64,000 nucleotides of DNA, from NCBI GenBank assembly GCA_037178675.1, contig JAYMGJ010000218.1:1-64000 (forward strand), given 5' to 3'. Made by a program: the position numbers and the translations under genes. Within the stretch, counting starts at the first letter, position 1. The number at the start of each line of letters is the position of its first letter. The notes beneath the pieces were generated by a model, which saw only the letters and a program-made list of their open reading frames with translations, was not told the origin of the DNA and ran no database searches. This document shows, in pieces, positions 1 to 11,200 of the stretch. This DNA comes from Scleroderma bovista. Taxonomy: Eukaryota; Basidiomycota; Agaricomycetes; Boletales; Sclerodermataceae.

Positions 1-1490
1 TTTGTGACCGCTGTGCAAAAGCTCTCCTAAAAGAAACATACTTGGGTCGGAGAATCGCCAGTTCCACCAAAATGGGAGCTGGACCCACTGGATACTGTTT
101 CTTGGCCTCCTCCAAGAAGGCCTGGAGTTTCCAAGGGTCCAATTTGTCGCATAGTTGGGCCAACTTTTGTAAGGTAAGCTCCCCATGGCGTGGTGGATAC
201 AGGACTGCATCACCGAACTGGCTCTGCTCTGCGAGGGTTATCGGAGAAACTGACTTTGTAACGCAGGCAATCATAAGCTGCTCAGGGAGATCGGCGATGT
301 ATGCAGCGAGTGGAGTGAAACAATATCGGGTGAAATTGTTGGGGTCACTCATGAAAGTACCAGTACGCGCAGCTATCTTCAGACCAGCACAAATGATATC
401 CACACAACGATGCCATACACGCGCCTCCAAGACTGACTGAAAGTCAGGGTGGACAAGAAACTCCGGTGTTGGGGTATAGGCAATGCATGCCCATGCATGC
501 AACATTGTTTTCATGCAGACGTCCAAGTTGATATTGGCAATGGTAAGGAATAGGGGATGCATCTCCATGTCGCTGGTCATTCGAGTAATGGGTGCCTTGT
601 CAGATGCAAGCACGATGGGAACGATTGTAGCGCCATCCAGCAGTTGATCCTGTATCCATGTAAGATCAGCTCAGTAAGGGGAGATGTGAACTTACTTGAA
701 TGCGATGTGCTTCATCGCTTGACATCCATTCACCATATTCACATTCAGTTCCTTCGAAAACTTGGTAAGGATCGTATTCCATATGTTGCCCAAATACTGG
801 GTTTCCGAAGATCTCCCACATCACCTCCAACGCATCTCGCCAGAAAAGATAGATGGGGTCTTTTGTTTTATAACCTTCAGTTTGTATCCTCGTGCAATGC
901 CAAGTCGGACCTTTTGGTATTGCATCCAAGGATGACAGAAGTTCCTGGGCAGACCGAAAGCTCATCTGTGCCCTAGAAGTAACCTGCGGGCATTATTTTA
1001 TAGCAAAAGTAGCAGAGATGACTCGCTTACCCAACGCAGCTTCAAAAAGTTGTTGATTTGAGTTTGCATCAAGTGAGTATAGAGAAACTTTGCAAGTTCC
1101 CATTCGTCCCTATCGGTGAATGGGAAATACGGGTTGTGCTCCCTCTTGGAGTGGTATTTTCCTTCCTTCATCCATTCAAACGTGTTAGAGTCGTTTAGGC
1201 CGTACAAATATCCTGATGTAGGATGGAATCAGGCGACCCATGGCTGATCTGGAGATTTCTCTGGTACGTGGAGCGCAGCTGGAGTGGATGTGGTCGCTGT
1301 GCAGGTGCTCACAGACAGCAGTGGCCGAGGGATAGATCGTCTGGCATACTGGACATCGTGTTGGATAACTGGGGAAAATTCTTGAATCTTTCAACTAACA
1401 AAGGAATGGACTTACTCTTCACTTGTCAAGGATGCCCATTCATAGCCATCATCTACGTCATTTTCAGTCGAGCCTGATAGTGGCTGCGAG
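1..1490 (-). CDS. Plavaka-type transposase, partial (continues off the left edge)
   Basis: Minus-strand exons read continuously to position 1. The exon at 1-649 begins DQLLDGATIVPIVLASDKAP and later contains AEQSQFGDAVLYPPRHGEL, both typical of the Plavaka (CACTA-related) transposases of Agaricomycetes. An intron at 650-695 (GTAAGT...CAG) joins it to the exon at 696-965 (SFRSAQELL, YLFWRDALEVMWEIFGNPVF). A further intron follows, then the exon at about 1020-1207 with NPYFPFTDRDEWELAKFLY and QTQINNFLKLRW. At about 1210-1390 an N-terminal zinc-finger-like stretch (CPVC...HLHSDH) can be read, and a small acidic first exon (YEWASLTSEE) lies near 1405-1480. No stop codon was found in the main exons, so it may be intact. 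The exact start is unclear, and no terminal inverted repeat was seen in the window. Confidence 0.75.
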
Positions 1491-1869
1491 TCCGTCATTG
1501 AGTGTTGAGAGTGACAAGAGGCGGACTCTCGGAGTGTGGGGTTGGAAATCCTCTAAGTCTTTCAAGCTCCGCCATGTCCACTACTCCCCACCCGCTCTCA
1601 TCTAAACGATATGGAGTCTGTCGGATCAAGTTTGCCAGACAAGGATCCTCTTCGGATTGTACCAATTTTGAAACATATTCCGACCGACTTCATGAGAGGT
1701 GAGTAATTAGGACCCATAGGTGCGTTGCCTCATGGTTATGTTCATATTAGACACAGTTCCAGGGAATCAGAACAAACTTCATTCTGTTAGCCCTCTATCA
1801 TCAGCTAAAGCAGCTCGCCGCAACAAATCATCGCCGTATTTAGTCCATCAATGGGGTGGACCCCTAGGA

Positions 1870-3110
1870 CTTTCCAATATGCACAGGGGGTTTGTCATAT
1901 CCATACTTTTCCCAGTCACAACTCCGGTCTAACCCTGGCCCGCCTGACCTCTCCTTAGGCATAGACGCAACTCCGGATCTAGTCCGGCCATCTCCAGCTC
2001 CATAGCTGCACTCCAGCTCAACTCCGGTCACTACGTCCATCTCCACCTCAGGACTAACCCCTGTCTTCCTCTAGACAGATCCGCGGTCTAACTCCTCCAT
2101 GTCGGACCTGTACCTACCATTAGTCGCTACTCCGGTTTCAGTCCAGCCACTCCCTTTGTCTGGTCTGCGACCTAGCCCAACTCCGGCTGGTACATCCAAC
2201 TCCGGCTCAGGTCTGCTCCTGTTCCGCTCCACTCCCTCTGTCAGGTCCACCAATGGCCTTGGACATTTCCATGTCCAACTCCAGACCTTCCTCCGACTAC
2301 TCCGCCCTTCCTCCACCTGTGCACTCCCTCCGCTCTTGCACTTCCTCCGGTCCCACTTCCTCCGGTCCTGGACATCGCTCTGGACTTAACATTAGTTAAG
2401 TCCACCTCCAACCCTTACTTGTCCTCTTCCGACCTAGTTCCCTTGTCCCTGCTTTTCCTCCGTTGTCCCTGTAACTCTAGTTCCCCGTGTCTGCTTCCGC
2501 TCCGGTTTATTTTCCTGTCCCTGGTTTATTTTCCTGTCTGCTTCTGCTCCATCCCTTGTCCCGACTAGGGTGTTTACTTGTCACCGTATATACTCACCTC
2601 TAGTCTCTTTACTATATAAACTACCATACTCCGGCCTAGTAGATCCTTAGATCAAATCTCGACTAAGATACTCCCCACTCTGTACTACCCACTATGCTCT
2701 CCTAATCCCATCTTGTTCTCCTGAACTCCGGCCAACTCCGGCTTCCGTCCTATCTCGTTCCCTTGGTCCTATGTCCGATCCTAGCAAGTCTCCTACTTGC
2801 ACGAGGGCAAAAGCCACCTCTGTCTCAGACTCGACACTAGACCTCTCAGGACTTATCCCACCTCTGGGATGTCCTTCGCTCTGGACAAGCTGTGCTCAAC
2901 TCCGGACCACTTTCCCACGGTCCGGACTTACTCCGCAAAAACCCAGACTTACTCCCTGTGCTCCTCTAGTGCCCGGACTTCGTTCATTTGACCCGGACTT
3001 GACTCTCCGCACTAACTAGCACCTACTAGTGTCTGGACTTACCTCCTCATTAGTTCCCTGCACCTCTGGACCTCCTAGTAAGATCGTTGAGGAGAACCGG
3101 TCTTGACAGG
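1870..3110. other. Pyrimidine-rich block with recurrent ACTCCGG motifs
   Basis: About 1.2 kb whose plus strand is dominated by C and T, with the words ACTCCGG, TCCGGACTT and CTCC repeated irregularly. Near 2510-2545 a short direct repeat of GGTTTATTTTCCTGTC occurs twice, and a TATATAAA sits at about 2613. No convincing gene was found; reading frames here are open because of composition. The same CTCCG-rich style is seen in the LTRs and coding region of the chromovirus at 41617-49674, so a degenerate LTR of a related element is possible, but no matching partner was found. Confidence 0.4.
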
Positions 3111-3125
3111 GTTAGTAGACGCTTA

Positions 3126-3811
3126 TCACCCTGCTTATCACCTGGATGCAGAGCTTGAATCCAGCGAGGTGAGAGAGTTCTCAATGCAAATATGATGTCC
3201 TCAAACTCCCTGTACAGCACCAGGATACTTTGGATGGTATCATCCGAGACTTACCAACAGACATTGTTCGTGACGCTATCAGGGCTCAGTATGCAGACTG
3301 TGAGGTGACCCATTACCGTGTCCTTACAGTATCGTGGGAACTCGAGAGGCTTGAGAGGTGGAAAGACTTCCATGCCCGTTCTTTGAAATACCTAGAAGAA
3401 CGGAACACAGTCTCTCGTAAGGCATTGGACTTTTGGAGGGGTTGGTGCAGAGCTGAAGGTGATGATGTCCAACCCCAGGAGCAAACGGCTGCACGGAAGC
3501 TGTTGGATGATGAGTGTGTGATGCTGATGCATATGCAGAGAGACTTTTGGAGAAGTGAGAAGGCTGGTGTTTCTCTTGGTGCTATTAACGGACAGGTCAT
3601 TTTTCCGGCTATGTCTACCGGCAATTCAAGCTTGGACATGGAGGATTCGAGTGACAGTTACTCCGAGGTCTCCAGGACTGAGCCGGAGACTCCCCATATG
3701 AGCGACCTGGAGGTTCACACAAGCGACATGGAGGTTCCCTATACAAGTGATCCAGAGATTTCCTATGCAAGTGACCCAGAGAAAACCGATGGTTCTGATC
3801 ACGTAGAGTAG
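3126..3811 (+). CDS. Orphan protein with acidic repeated C-terminus, 5' end uncertain
   Basis: A long open exon ends at TAG 3811. An upstream exon (DAYHPAYHLDAELESSE) can be joined through an intron of about 47 nt (GTGAGAG...GTACAG, about 3171-3217), giving the junction SSE-HQDTLDGIIRDLP. The first part is charged and probably helical (WELERLERWKDFHARSLKYL). The last 50 residues are acidic and carry four short repeats of the form SD-x-E (SDLEV, SDMEV, SDPEI, SDPEK). I recognise no family. No ATG was found in frame, so a further 5' exon is missing or the gene is broken. It lies directly after the pyrimidine-rich block and could be the gene of a degraded mobile element. Confidence 0.45.
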
Positions 3812-4129
3812 TATGTGATCTTTGCCCCATGAGGATTTCACGTGTACTGATAGTGATTCAGATAGATGTGACTGTACCAGACTCATTCTGTAACACATTG
3901 TCTTCACCCATTCACGGCTATGAGTGTGTAATCTAATCATGTTTGTGATTTATTGGGTGTATCAGCTGGTTCGGATAAGCTGGTTCAAATTTGTGAAGTA
4001 AATAAGATAATCACAATGCCTTCCACTCGCTGAACTTCTCCGCTACGTCCTCTGACAATCGGACGATGAAACAGAGAGGGAGAAAAGTATGTCGTTCACA
4101 CTGACTGCACCGAATGGTTTCTGACTATG

Positions 4130-5735
4130 ACGACAGAAGATCAAGAAACCAGGCAAAGGGAGCAATCTGAACCCAAGCTTACTCTCAGATGAAACCCAGC
4201 TTGGAGTTCCCAGTGAATTCCCACAAGAACCTCACTACCCTGCATTGGACGATGTGACGGGCAATGATTTAGGTCAATCCATGAGTCCCTTCGATGATTT
4301 TGGCTCATACATCGATGGCAGTTGGAGCAACCTCCTTGATGATGATCCTACACCATATGACCACACAAGCGGGGGGCAATCTTGACACCTTCGTAGCAGG
4401 GAGCTCTACTAGCTCTGAATTCTTGAGCCCAACGGCATCTATTATGCCATTGAATTACAGTGTACTGCCAAGACACAAAGCTCCTCATACTTTTTGTAAC
4501 CCAACCCTTTATCCCCCCAAATTAGAGGCTGTTGGCCCAGCCCCTTATCCCCGCCAATCCACCAACCGCCCATCCCCTTATCCGATCCGAAATGTACGTG
4601 CATTTGGGCCTAATCGCTCTGTGGAAACCGAACGAGGTCATTTCATGCATGTAGGGGTCATCTGGGTATGTCCGCCAATATAACTTTTCATACTATATCT
4701 AAGTACGTCAGGGGGTGAGCGATGTGGCCATCACAGGTGAACATGAAATCCGACGCAGTGCCTCTGTCTGGATTTGTCCCAACTGTAGAAGCAGCCCAAG
4801 TTCATTCGATTGTGGACCAAGCCGGTGTAGTAGCAATGCCTCACGGCCCTTTGAACATTGATCACGCTATTAGTACTCCATCAGTTTCTCCTCTCAGTAA
4901 AGAACAAGTAAGATTGATTGTGTCGGGGGAAAAGGGCCATTTGCAGCGCGTGATCCTTTGCGAAACCCCATTTCCTTCTACAGCCAAGATGGATACCCTT
5001 GCGCAACACGCACTTGATACCAGTATAAATAGTGTTCTACAAGGTACGAGAATCAACGGCATCTTTCTTTCAGTTTTCATTCATTAACACGAATAGATTG
5101 TGAGCAGTGGAAGATAGATGACATCTGCAGCAAAAAAACGATCTCACAAATCATCAGCAGTACAAATTCAATGCGCTCGTCGTTCAAAACAAATGCAAGA
5201 TTGCTTGTCCGTTCCCTTTATTGTCTTACACCAGACAAACAAGATGTCGCAAAGTCAACATGAACTGAAATCTGTGACCACTACAAACAGAAAGTTGTTG
5301 AACTGTTGCATGACCACAAGTTTTTGTATGAAGAGGTGAGTCAGTGTCAGCAATGGAAATTGGCTGCCAAAGCTCATAAGACAACATTACTGTAAATAGG
5401 GATGTATTGGCCATCCGGCCCTTATAGACCTTCCTCTTGGTGTTTTGTGGGCACAGTCGGGTGAGAAATATGAGGCCACACTTCTTGATGATCACTTCTT
5501 CGTCCAATGCACATTTGCATTTTCAGGGGCGGCGATCCTCTCTGCTCTTCAAGAATATGAAATGGGATTTTTCAAAGCTAGGGAGTTTTCTCACAAGAAT
5601 TCACAAGGTGATTATGACCAAATACTTGGTATTATCCAGACGGCTTGGGATGATGACGTCCAATCCCCACATTGTCGCGATCTTTGTAATACACTCAAAC
5701 AACTTGTACTCGTTCTGACAGATGGGCCTGACTAG
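4130..5735 (+). pseudogene. DUF6532-like gene, with one in-frame stop
   Basis: Several exons form a protein resembling the DUF6532 family expanded in Agaricomycetes. A serine/proline/aspartate-rich N-terminal part (about 4140-4380 and 4390-4665) is followed by an exon at about 4745-5042 (LQRVILCETPFPSTAKMD). After an intron comes CEQWKIDDICSKKTISQII (5100-5335), then after another intron HPALIDLPLGVLWAQSGEKY (5400-5735) to the natural TAG. TGA at 5261-5263 interrupts the third exon between DVAKST and TEICDHYKQK; reading continues in the same frame afterwards, so this is a point mutation, possibly CGA to TGA. N-terminal exon joins are uncertain. The function of this family is unknown. Confidence 0.5.
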
Positions 5736-5969
5736 ATAATGTTGATAAGATAGAGTCAATGTCATGTGATGCCTTTGTTTGCTACTGTGTACACGGGTGA
5801 TCTACGATCTGAGTGTGGCACAGCTGCTCCGGCCAAGTACGGACTAGTGTGGTGCTAAGCGTCAGAATAGCAAGCCATTCTGGCGCTTAGCTTCGCAGAT
5901 TAGTACTTGCATTCTGTACTTATTCCCATGGCGAGTTGATGCTATATTCCAACGGGCACTCAGCGGTGT

Positions 5970-7905
5970 CAATTGTGCCGATGGTCCTCTCAACACACCG
6001 CATGTCGTCTTTGCACCCTGACTACATGTGCAAGTGTCAAGAAGAACTGTGTTTTTTTTCTGGGCGCTCAGACAGCTGCTGATCTGGCAGCAGAAGTATC
6101 ATTTACCTCCGCCGTTTATCTGCCTTCTCAAAATACAGCCATATCACAACTTTGTACATGCGTACAACCTTTTTTGGCCAATTTGTTTAATGGAGGTATG
6201 AATGCCATTCCACAACCGCCAACTACATCCCAGGACTGACATGCTTCGACTCCTGCAGAATGTGTCTGATCGATGTGAAGGCATTTCCTGCAAAAGTGCA
6301 ATTGATTAGAGTGAAAGAACAAGTCGACCAAGGAGGTACAGGTACGAGTGGTTGTGGGTTGACACTTATTGCATAGACAAGCGAAATAGTGCAGGGTTAT
6401 CCGAAGCCATCAATTCTATGTGCCAGTGGTATGAAAACTGGAGGGTATGCTATGCCGCATACCTCCACGACGTTCCTGGTTTATCCATTCGCGTTAAATG
6501 TGACAAGAGGATGTATCCCACTCCCAATGGCCAGCCAGAGTGGTTCTCGCAGGGGTGGACGCTACAGGAGATGATCGCACCAAGCAATGTCCAGTTCTTT
6601 AACCAAGACTGGCGGTGCATAGGGGACAAGAAGACGCTTGCACATATCTTGGCAGACATTACTCGAGTGCCAAAACATGTATTGACAGATGGACTTTTCT
6701 CGAACCTTCCTTGCATTGCTCAAATCATGTCATGACACGAGCCGAGGACAAAGCTTATTTCCTGTTGGGCCTCTTGGATGTGGATACTATCACTTACACC
6801 ATTGTCGGCACCCCCACCCATTCGGCACTTTGGTTTTTTACCACCCACCGCTCAACTACACACAACATTGACTAGTATAAAATTTATTTTATACCACTCG
6901 GATACTCTGATAGCTTGAAGCATCGATATACATGCAGTAGTTGTTGAGATCACAAAAAATGCTGGGTTGAATGGCAGTCACGCTCATTTGTCACCCAAGT
7001 TGTCACAACTGCCAAAGTGGAGTCACAATTCTCACCACGGAATCCGTGTGACAGCAGTGACATATGGTGACATTTCTGTGACTGCCGAATGGGTGGGGGT
7101 GCTGACAACGGTGTAAGTGATAGTATGCCAATGTTGTATGGAAAGGGGATGAAGGCATTTTACCGTCTTCAGTTGAAATTATTTTCACGTCGAACAACCA
7201 AAGCATCTTTGCATGAGATCCATTGTCAATACTTGGGCGGAGCTGGCTGATGATCCAACCTTTTTCCGGGGCTGTTCTGAAATGGAGCTACTGGATCCTG
7301 ACGGATGCATCCAACCTTTAAAAGATGACATTTCAAGAGAAGAGCTGCACTTGATAGCAAAATCGCTTTGGTGTATTCCCCATCAGCGATCGCGGCATCC
7401 AGATTTGGTTGCCCTGCCGTCGCTATGTTGGCTCTCGGCCAGTCTTTGTGGCCTGGCTGCTGTGCCACTATTGTCCATCAGGATCACCAGTGGCCGTCAG
7501 TTTAGCTTTGTGGCGATCCAATTACTATGGGTATTTTATGCCGCAGTTCCTGGGATTTCCTACAGAGGAAAGTCTGCAAATCACGGTCGCATCTTAACGC
7601 CACATTCGAAGTCGACGACAACGCGATCACCGAGAAGCATCTCACCTACTGTGGCACATACCCATCAGAACTCACAGGAAGCATACTCATCCTAACCGAC
7701 ACCGATTTTCTTTGTGTCAAAGTTTATCTTGATAGTCGAGCTAACTGTCGCTTTGCAGTCAGCTTTGGACAATGCTTTGGCCAGTATTTGATACAGTTGT
7801 CTGTCAAGCCCCTGCTAGTGGATGTTCATGGAGGGACTATGCTAAAGAATACAGGAAAAGCATGCCCGATCTATGGCTGAGGCGCGTTTTCGAGGTAAGG
7901 AGTGT
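5970..7905 (+). pseudogene. HET-domain pseudogene A, 5' part (broken by MITE, deletion and LTR element)
   Basis: Closely matches the intact HET gene at 30707-33118, and the similarity starts well upstream of its ATG, so the promoter was duplicated too. After the start region (about 6250-6330) some 200 bp are deleted: the sequence jumps from the ACAAGTCGACC region to WVDTYCIDKRNSA (6352). HET motifs follow: EAINSMCQWYENWRVCYA, GWTLQEMIAPSNVQFFNQ, TRAEDKAYFLLGLLDV. A second small deletion near 6732 removes the counterpart of WAADRMT. A 337-bp MITE sits at 6787-7123. The middle and C-terminal parts (7140-7900) carry frameshifts. The copy is cut at 7905 by the LTR element and resumes at 17313. 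Confidence 0.85.
6787..7123. mobile_element. 337-bp MITE with 44-bp inverted repeats and TA target duplication
   Basis: The left end reads CTATCACTTACACCATTGTC and the right end is its inverted repeat, with about two mismatches over the first 41-44 bp. The element is flanked by TA (6785-6786 and 7124-7125). Removing it with one TA restores the reading Asp-Val-Asp-Met-Pro-Met-Leu across the site, matching the intact HET gene at the same place. No coding capacity. TA duplication suggests mobilisation by a Tc1/mariner-type transposase; the family is not identified. Confidence 0.88.
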
Positions 7906-8221
7906 TGTAACGACGAGAGAGGTAGCTAATCTCTAACGCGGTCACACTAGAATCTTCTTCAGGCTGATGAAATCACCTAGCAATGGGGACTGCGATTCAG
8001 GAAAAAGACTGCTCAACTACGACATAAGGTATCGACTTAAATATGCTGCGGTCAGGGTTTGGGTAACGAGAGTGGTAGAGTAAGGGTAACGGAAGGGAAG
8101 GAGCTAAACGATAGACTAGAAGCAGGTAACGACAGACTGGAGTGAGTCCAGAACAACAGTGTAGTAATCAACATTAGTAATCAGAACAGGGTATCCGCTG
8201 AGTAAGGATGTGATCCTTACA
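7906..8221 (-). repeat. 3' LTR of the minus-strand Ty3/gypsy element
   Basis: 316 bp, TGTA...TACA ends, matching 16997-17312 with about five differences (near 1.6%). The LTR end facing the element contains a near-palindrome GTAAGGATCACGTCCTTAC, changed to ATCACATCC in this copy. Confidence 0.95.
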
Positions 8222-8234
8222 CTCCCCCCTTCAA
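8222..8234 (-). other. Polypurine tract of the minus-strand element
   Basis: On the minus strand the sequence GAAGGGGGGAG directly abuts the TGTA start of the 3' LTR. This is the expected plus-strand primer for reverse transcription. Confidence 0.8.
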
Positions 8235-8272
8235 GGCAGGCACTGCCTTCTCCTCGTGGTGAGCAACGAGGC

Positions 8273-11200
8273 TTACGCGCGGTCGACGGCCTTGCCCTTA
8301 TCCTCAGCGGGCTTACTTGCGTTGTCGCCCGTTTCTTCCTCGACCGGCTCTCCTTCATCCATCTCTTGGTTGGCGATGACCTCCTCTTCCCCCAGTTCCT
8401 CTCCTTGAATGCCCTCTTTGTCTCCATATAGGCCTTCATCCTCTGTCTCCACATATGGGTTACGGGACATTGCGGTCGTCATTGACATGAATTCCACGGA
8501 TGGGGCAACCAATGGTGAGAAGCGGGTATCGTTGATAGCGGTGCGTGGTCTTTTCTTCCCGCGGTGCTTACGGTTGGGCTTGCCATCGTCGTACTGCGAG
8601 TCGGTGATCCGTTCAGTGAGCGATCCTCGCCCGTTACGATAATCGCCTCGCCTTTCTCGTCGAGCGGAGTAGTCTCTCTGCGAGTTTTGGCACTGGCGTT
8701 GGATCCGCTCCACAGCGCTCCACAGCATGCTGTTCAGCGTCTGATGTTCTGCTCCACTCAACATCCGACCTCCCTCTCTTTCTTCCTGGCTTCGGAGATC
8801 GGCGTTGGGACCCAGCACTTCAGCGGTGGTAGGTGCACGGCCGTTAATGATGATGTGGCCTGACCCATCCTCATCCTGCACGAAGGTGGTGAACCGTGAT
8901 AACGTGGTGGCCTTGTGAGCGTAGGCATCGCAGAACTGGGGATATCCGCAGGGGATGTAAGGAGGACAGTCTTCCTTTTGGCGGAGTGCGGCATCAAAGC
9001 AGAAGTAGGCGCATACTTGCTCACGATGCACCAGCATCCGGCGATTTTCGTCCCCCTCTACCAGGCTCCAGCGAACAGAGTAAAACTCTGGTCCAGATTT
9101 TTCAATGTTTCTGTGGGGTTGATTGGCCATGGAGCGAGTCGGGTATGGAGTGGTACAGAGAGTGGTATGGCTACTACTGGGTTGGTGGCGATTGGATCGG
9201 TGAGAGCGCGGGGATACCGGTGGTTTCTCGTTCCGGCAGAGATGGGGAGGATCGATAACGGTAAGTCGACGAGGGTGCTGGGATGGATGTGGGCTGACAA
9301 TGGTGTGCAGATCGAAGTAAATTTGCCCACAATTGGTGCAGTCGATATACCGTTTTACAGGATCGCGCTGGCGGTGCCTCCTATTCCTAGGTCGCAGTGT
9401 CGGGGTCTCCCGGGGAGGGGGCTGACACGTGCGCGGGTTGAGACGCTGATTTCGAGATGGGATGGTTGGGCGGGAATAGGCTGTTTGGTGAGTTCGGGTT
9501 TGACGGGGGTTTGGTGAATCTTGTTGATGAGACGGGCGGCTTAAGTAGGCACCAAATAAATGGGGCGCCAAGTGTCCGGATGACACCTGAAGATCATCGT
9601 CCGATAAATCTTTGTTGCCCGCTCGTCGTAAGTTTTCTATTCCTGTCACTCCTATAGCTTCAAAATAATCAGCTAGTGCTCCCAGGTGTGACACTTTGTG
9701 GTACGGCAGCCAGGACTTATCGCCTGCGGTCCACTGGATTTCAAACTCTGCGTCTGAATGACTGCCTCGGTGCCTGATAATTCTATTAACTGCCCATTCC
9801 CGGTTAGTTCCCCCCAGATCTTCTAGTTGATCGTCCCTTCTTCCAGGGAACAGCCTATCGTCACTTGGGATGTGCACCCTTAATAATGATGAATGGAAGA
9901 CGTTATGCACGCCACGCTGTTTCAGATTATCCGGTAGATTGATGCGGTATGAGTTGTTTCCGAAATCCTCCGTTATGCAGTATGGTCCTATAAACTTTGG
10001 TACGAGTTTTCGCGATGTTCCTTTCGGGTAACTAATGTTCTTGGTTGATATGTATACCAGGTCTCCAATCTCGAGCAGGCACATCCTTCACTTTTTATTC
10101 GCTTGGATTGTTTGTTTTACTCGCGTCGCTAAAAGAGCATCGTGCGCTGTCATCAACGCTAGCTTCATCTTCCAAGCGTATGTCCTAACACTCGGGTACT
10201 CGTCTCTTCCAGGGTTATCCCAGATCATTGCTCTCGGCATTCGCCCCGTATTTAGGAAGAATGGTGCGTATCTGGTCGATTCAGACCGAGCGGTGTTGAT
10301 CGCGAATTCAATTGCAGGAAGTCTCGTCACCCAGTCCTTCTGGGTGGTTCCAATACATGCTCGAAGCATCTGTCCTATAGTTCTGTTAGCCCTCTTGGTT
10401 GATCCATCGGTTTCGGGATGGTACGCGCTGGACATCTTCTGGCGTATCCCAATTAGTCTGTTCAGGTGGGTCCAGAATAGACTAGTGAAAAGAACGTCTC
10501 GGTCACTGATGATCGCCCTTGGTAGTCCGTGTAGTCTGAACACTTCGTGAAACATCAACTCAGCTATATTCTTTGCAGTATAGTCTGTCCTACTCGGTAC
10601 CAAGTGTACCATGGTGGTAAGTAGGTCAATGATTACAGTGATAGAGTCGTAATTTCCATTTCTATCCTTGGACTCGGGTAGCGGCCCTACGAAATCTACG
10701 CCTATAGCATCCCAAGGTTTGGATGGTACGGATAGTGGGTTTAGCAGTCCGTAGGGCTTCTGCATCGGCGGCTTGCTCTTCTGGCAAGTAATACATGATC
10801 TGCAGAACGCTTGAACGTCTGGGCTCATGGTCTCCCACCAGACGAACTCCCTTAGGTAGGTTAGTGTTTTCTTAGGGCCTAGGTGTGCTAGCAGCGAGTG
10901 CGCCTCATCTATTACTATTTCTTGTAGTCGTCGCTCATTTTCTCGGATATTTGGGATGCACAGCACCGTTCGATCAGCGAGTTTCAAGCATATGTATCCA
11001 TCGCCTTTTGTCTCGAAGTTCTTGAACTCTCGTGGTGAGTCCAAGATTTTCTTATAAAATGAGTCTCTGTGGTATTGACCTTTTATTTGTGATAGTAGTT
11101 CCTCTTCGTGTGGGTACGTTATCGGTATGTTTGCCCTTTGATTCTCAGTGGCGGTGGAGCTGACTTCCTTGTGTGGTCCTGGTGTGTTGTTTTCACTATT

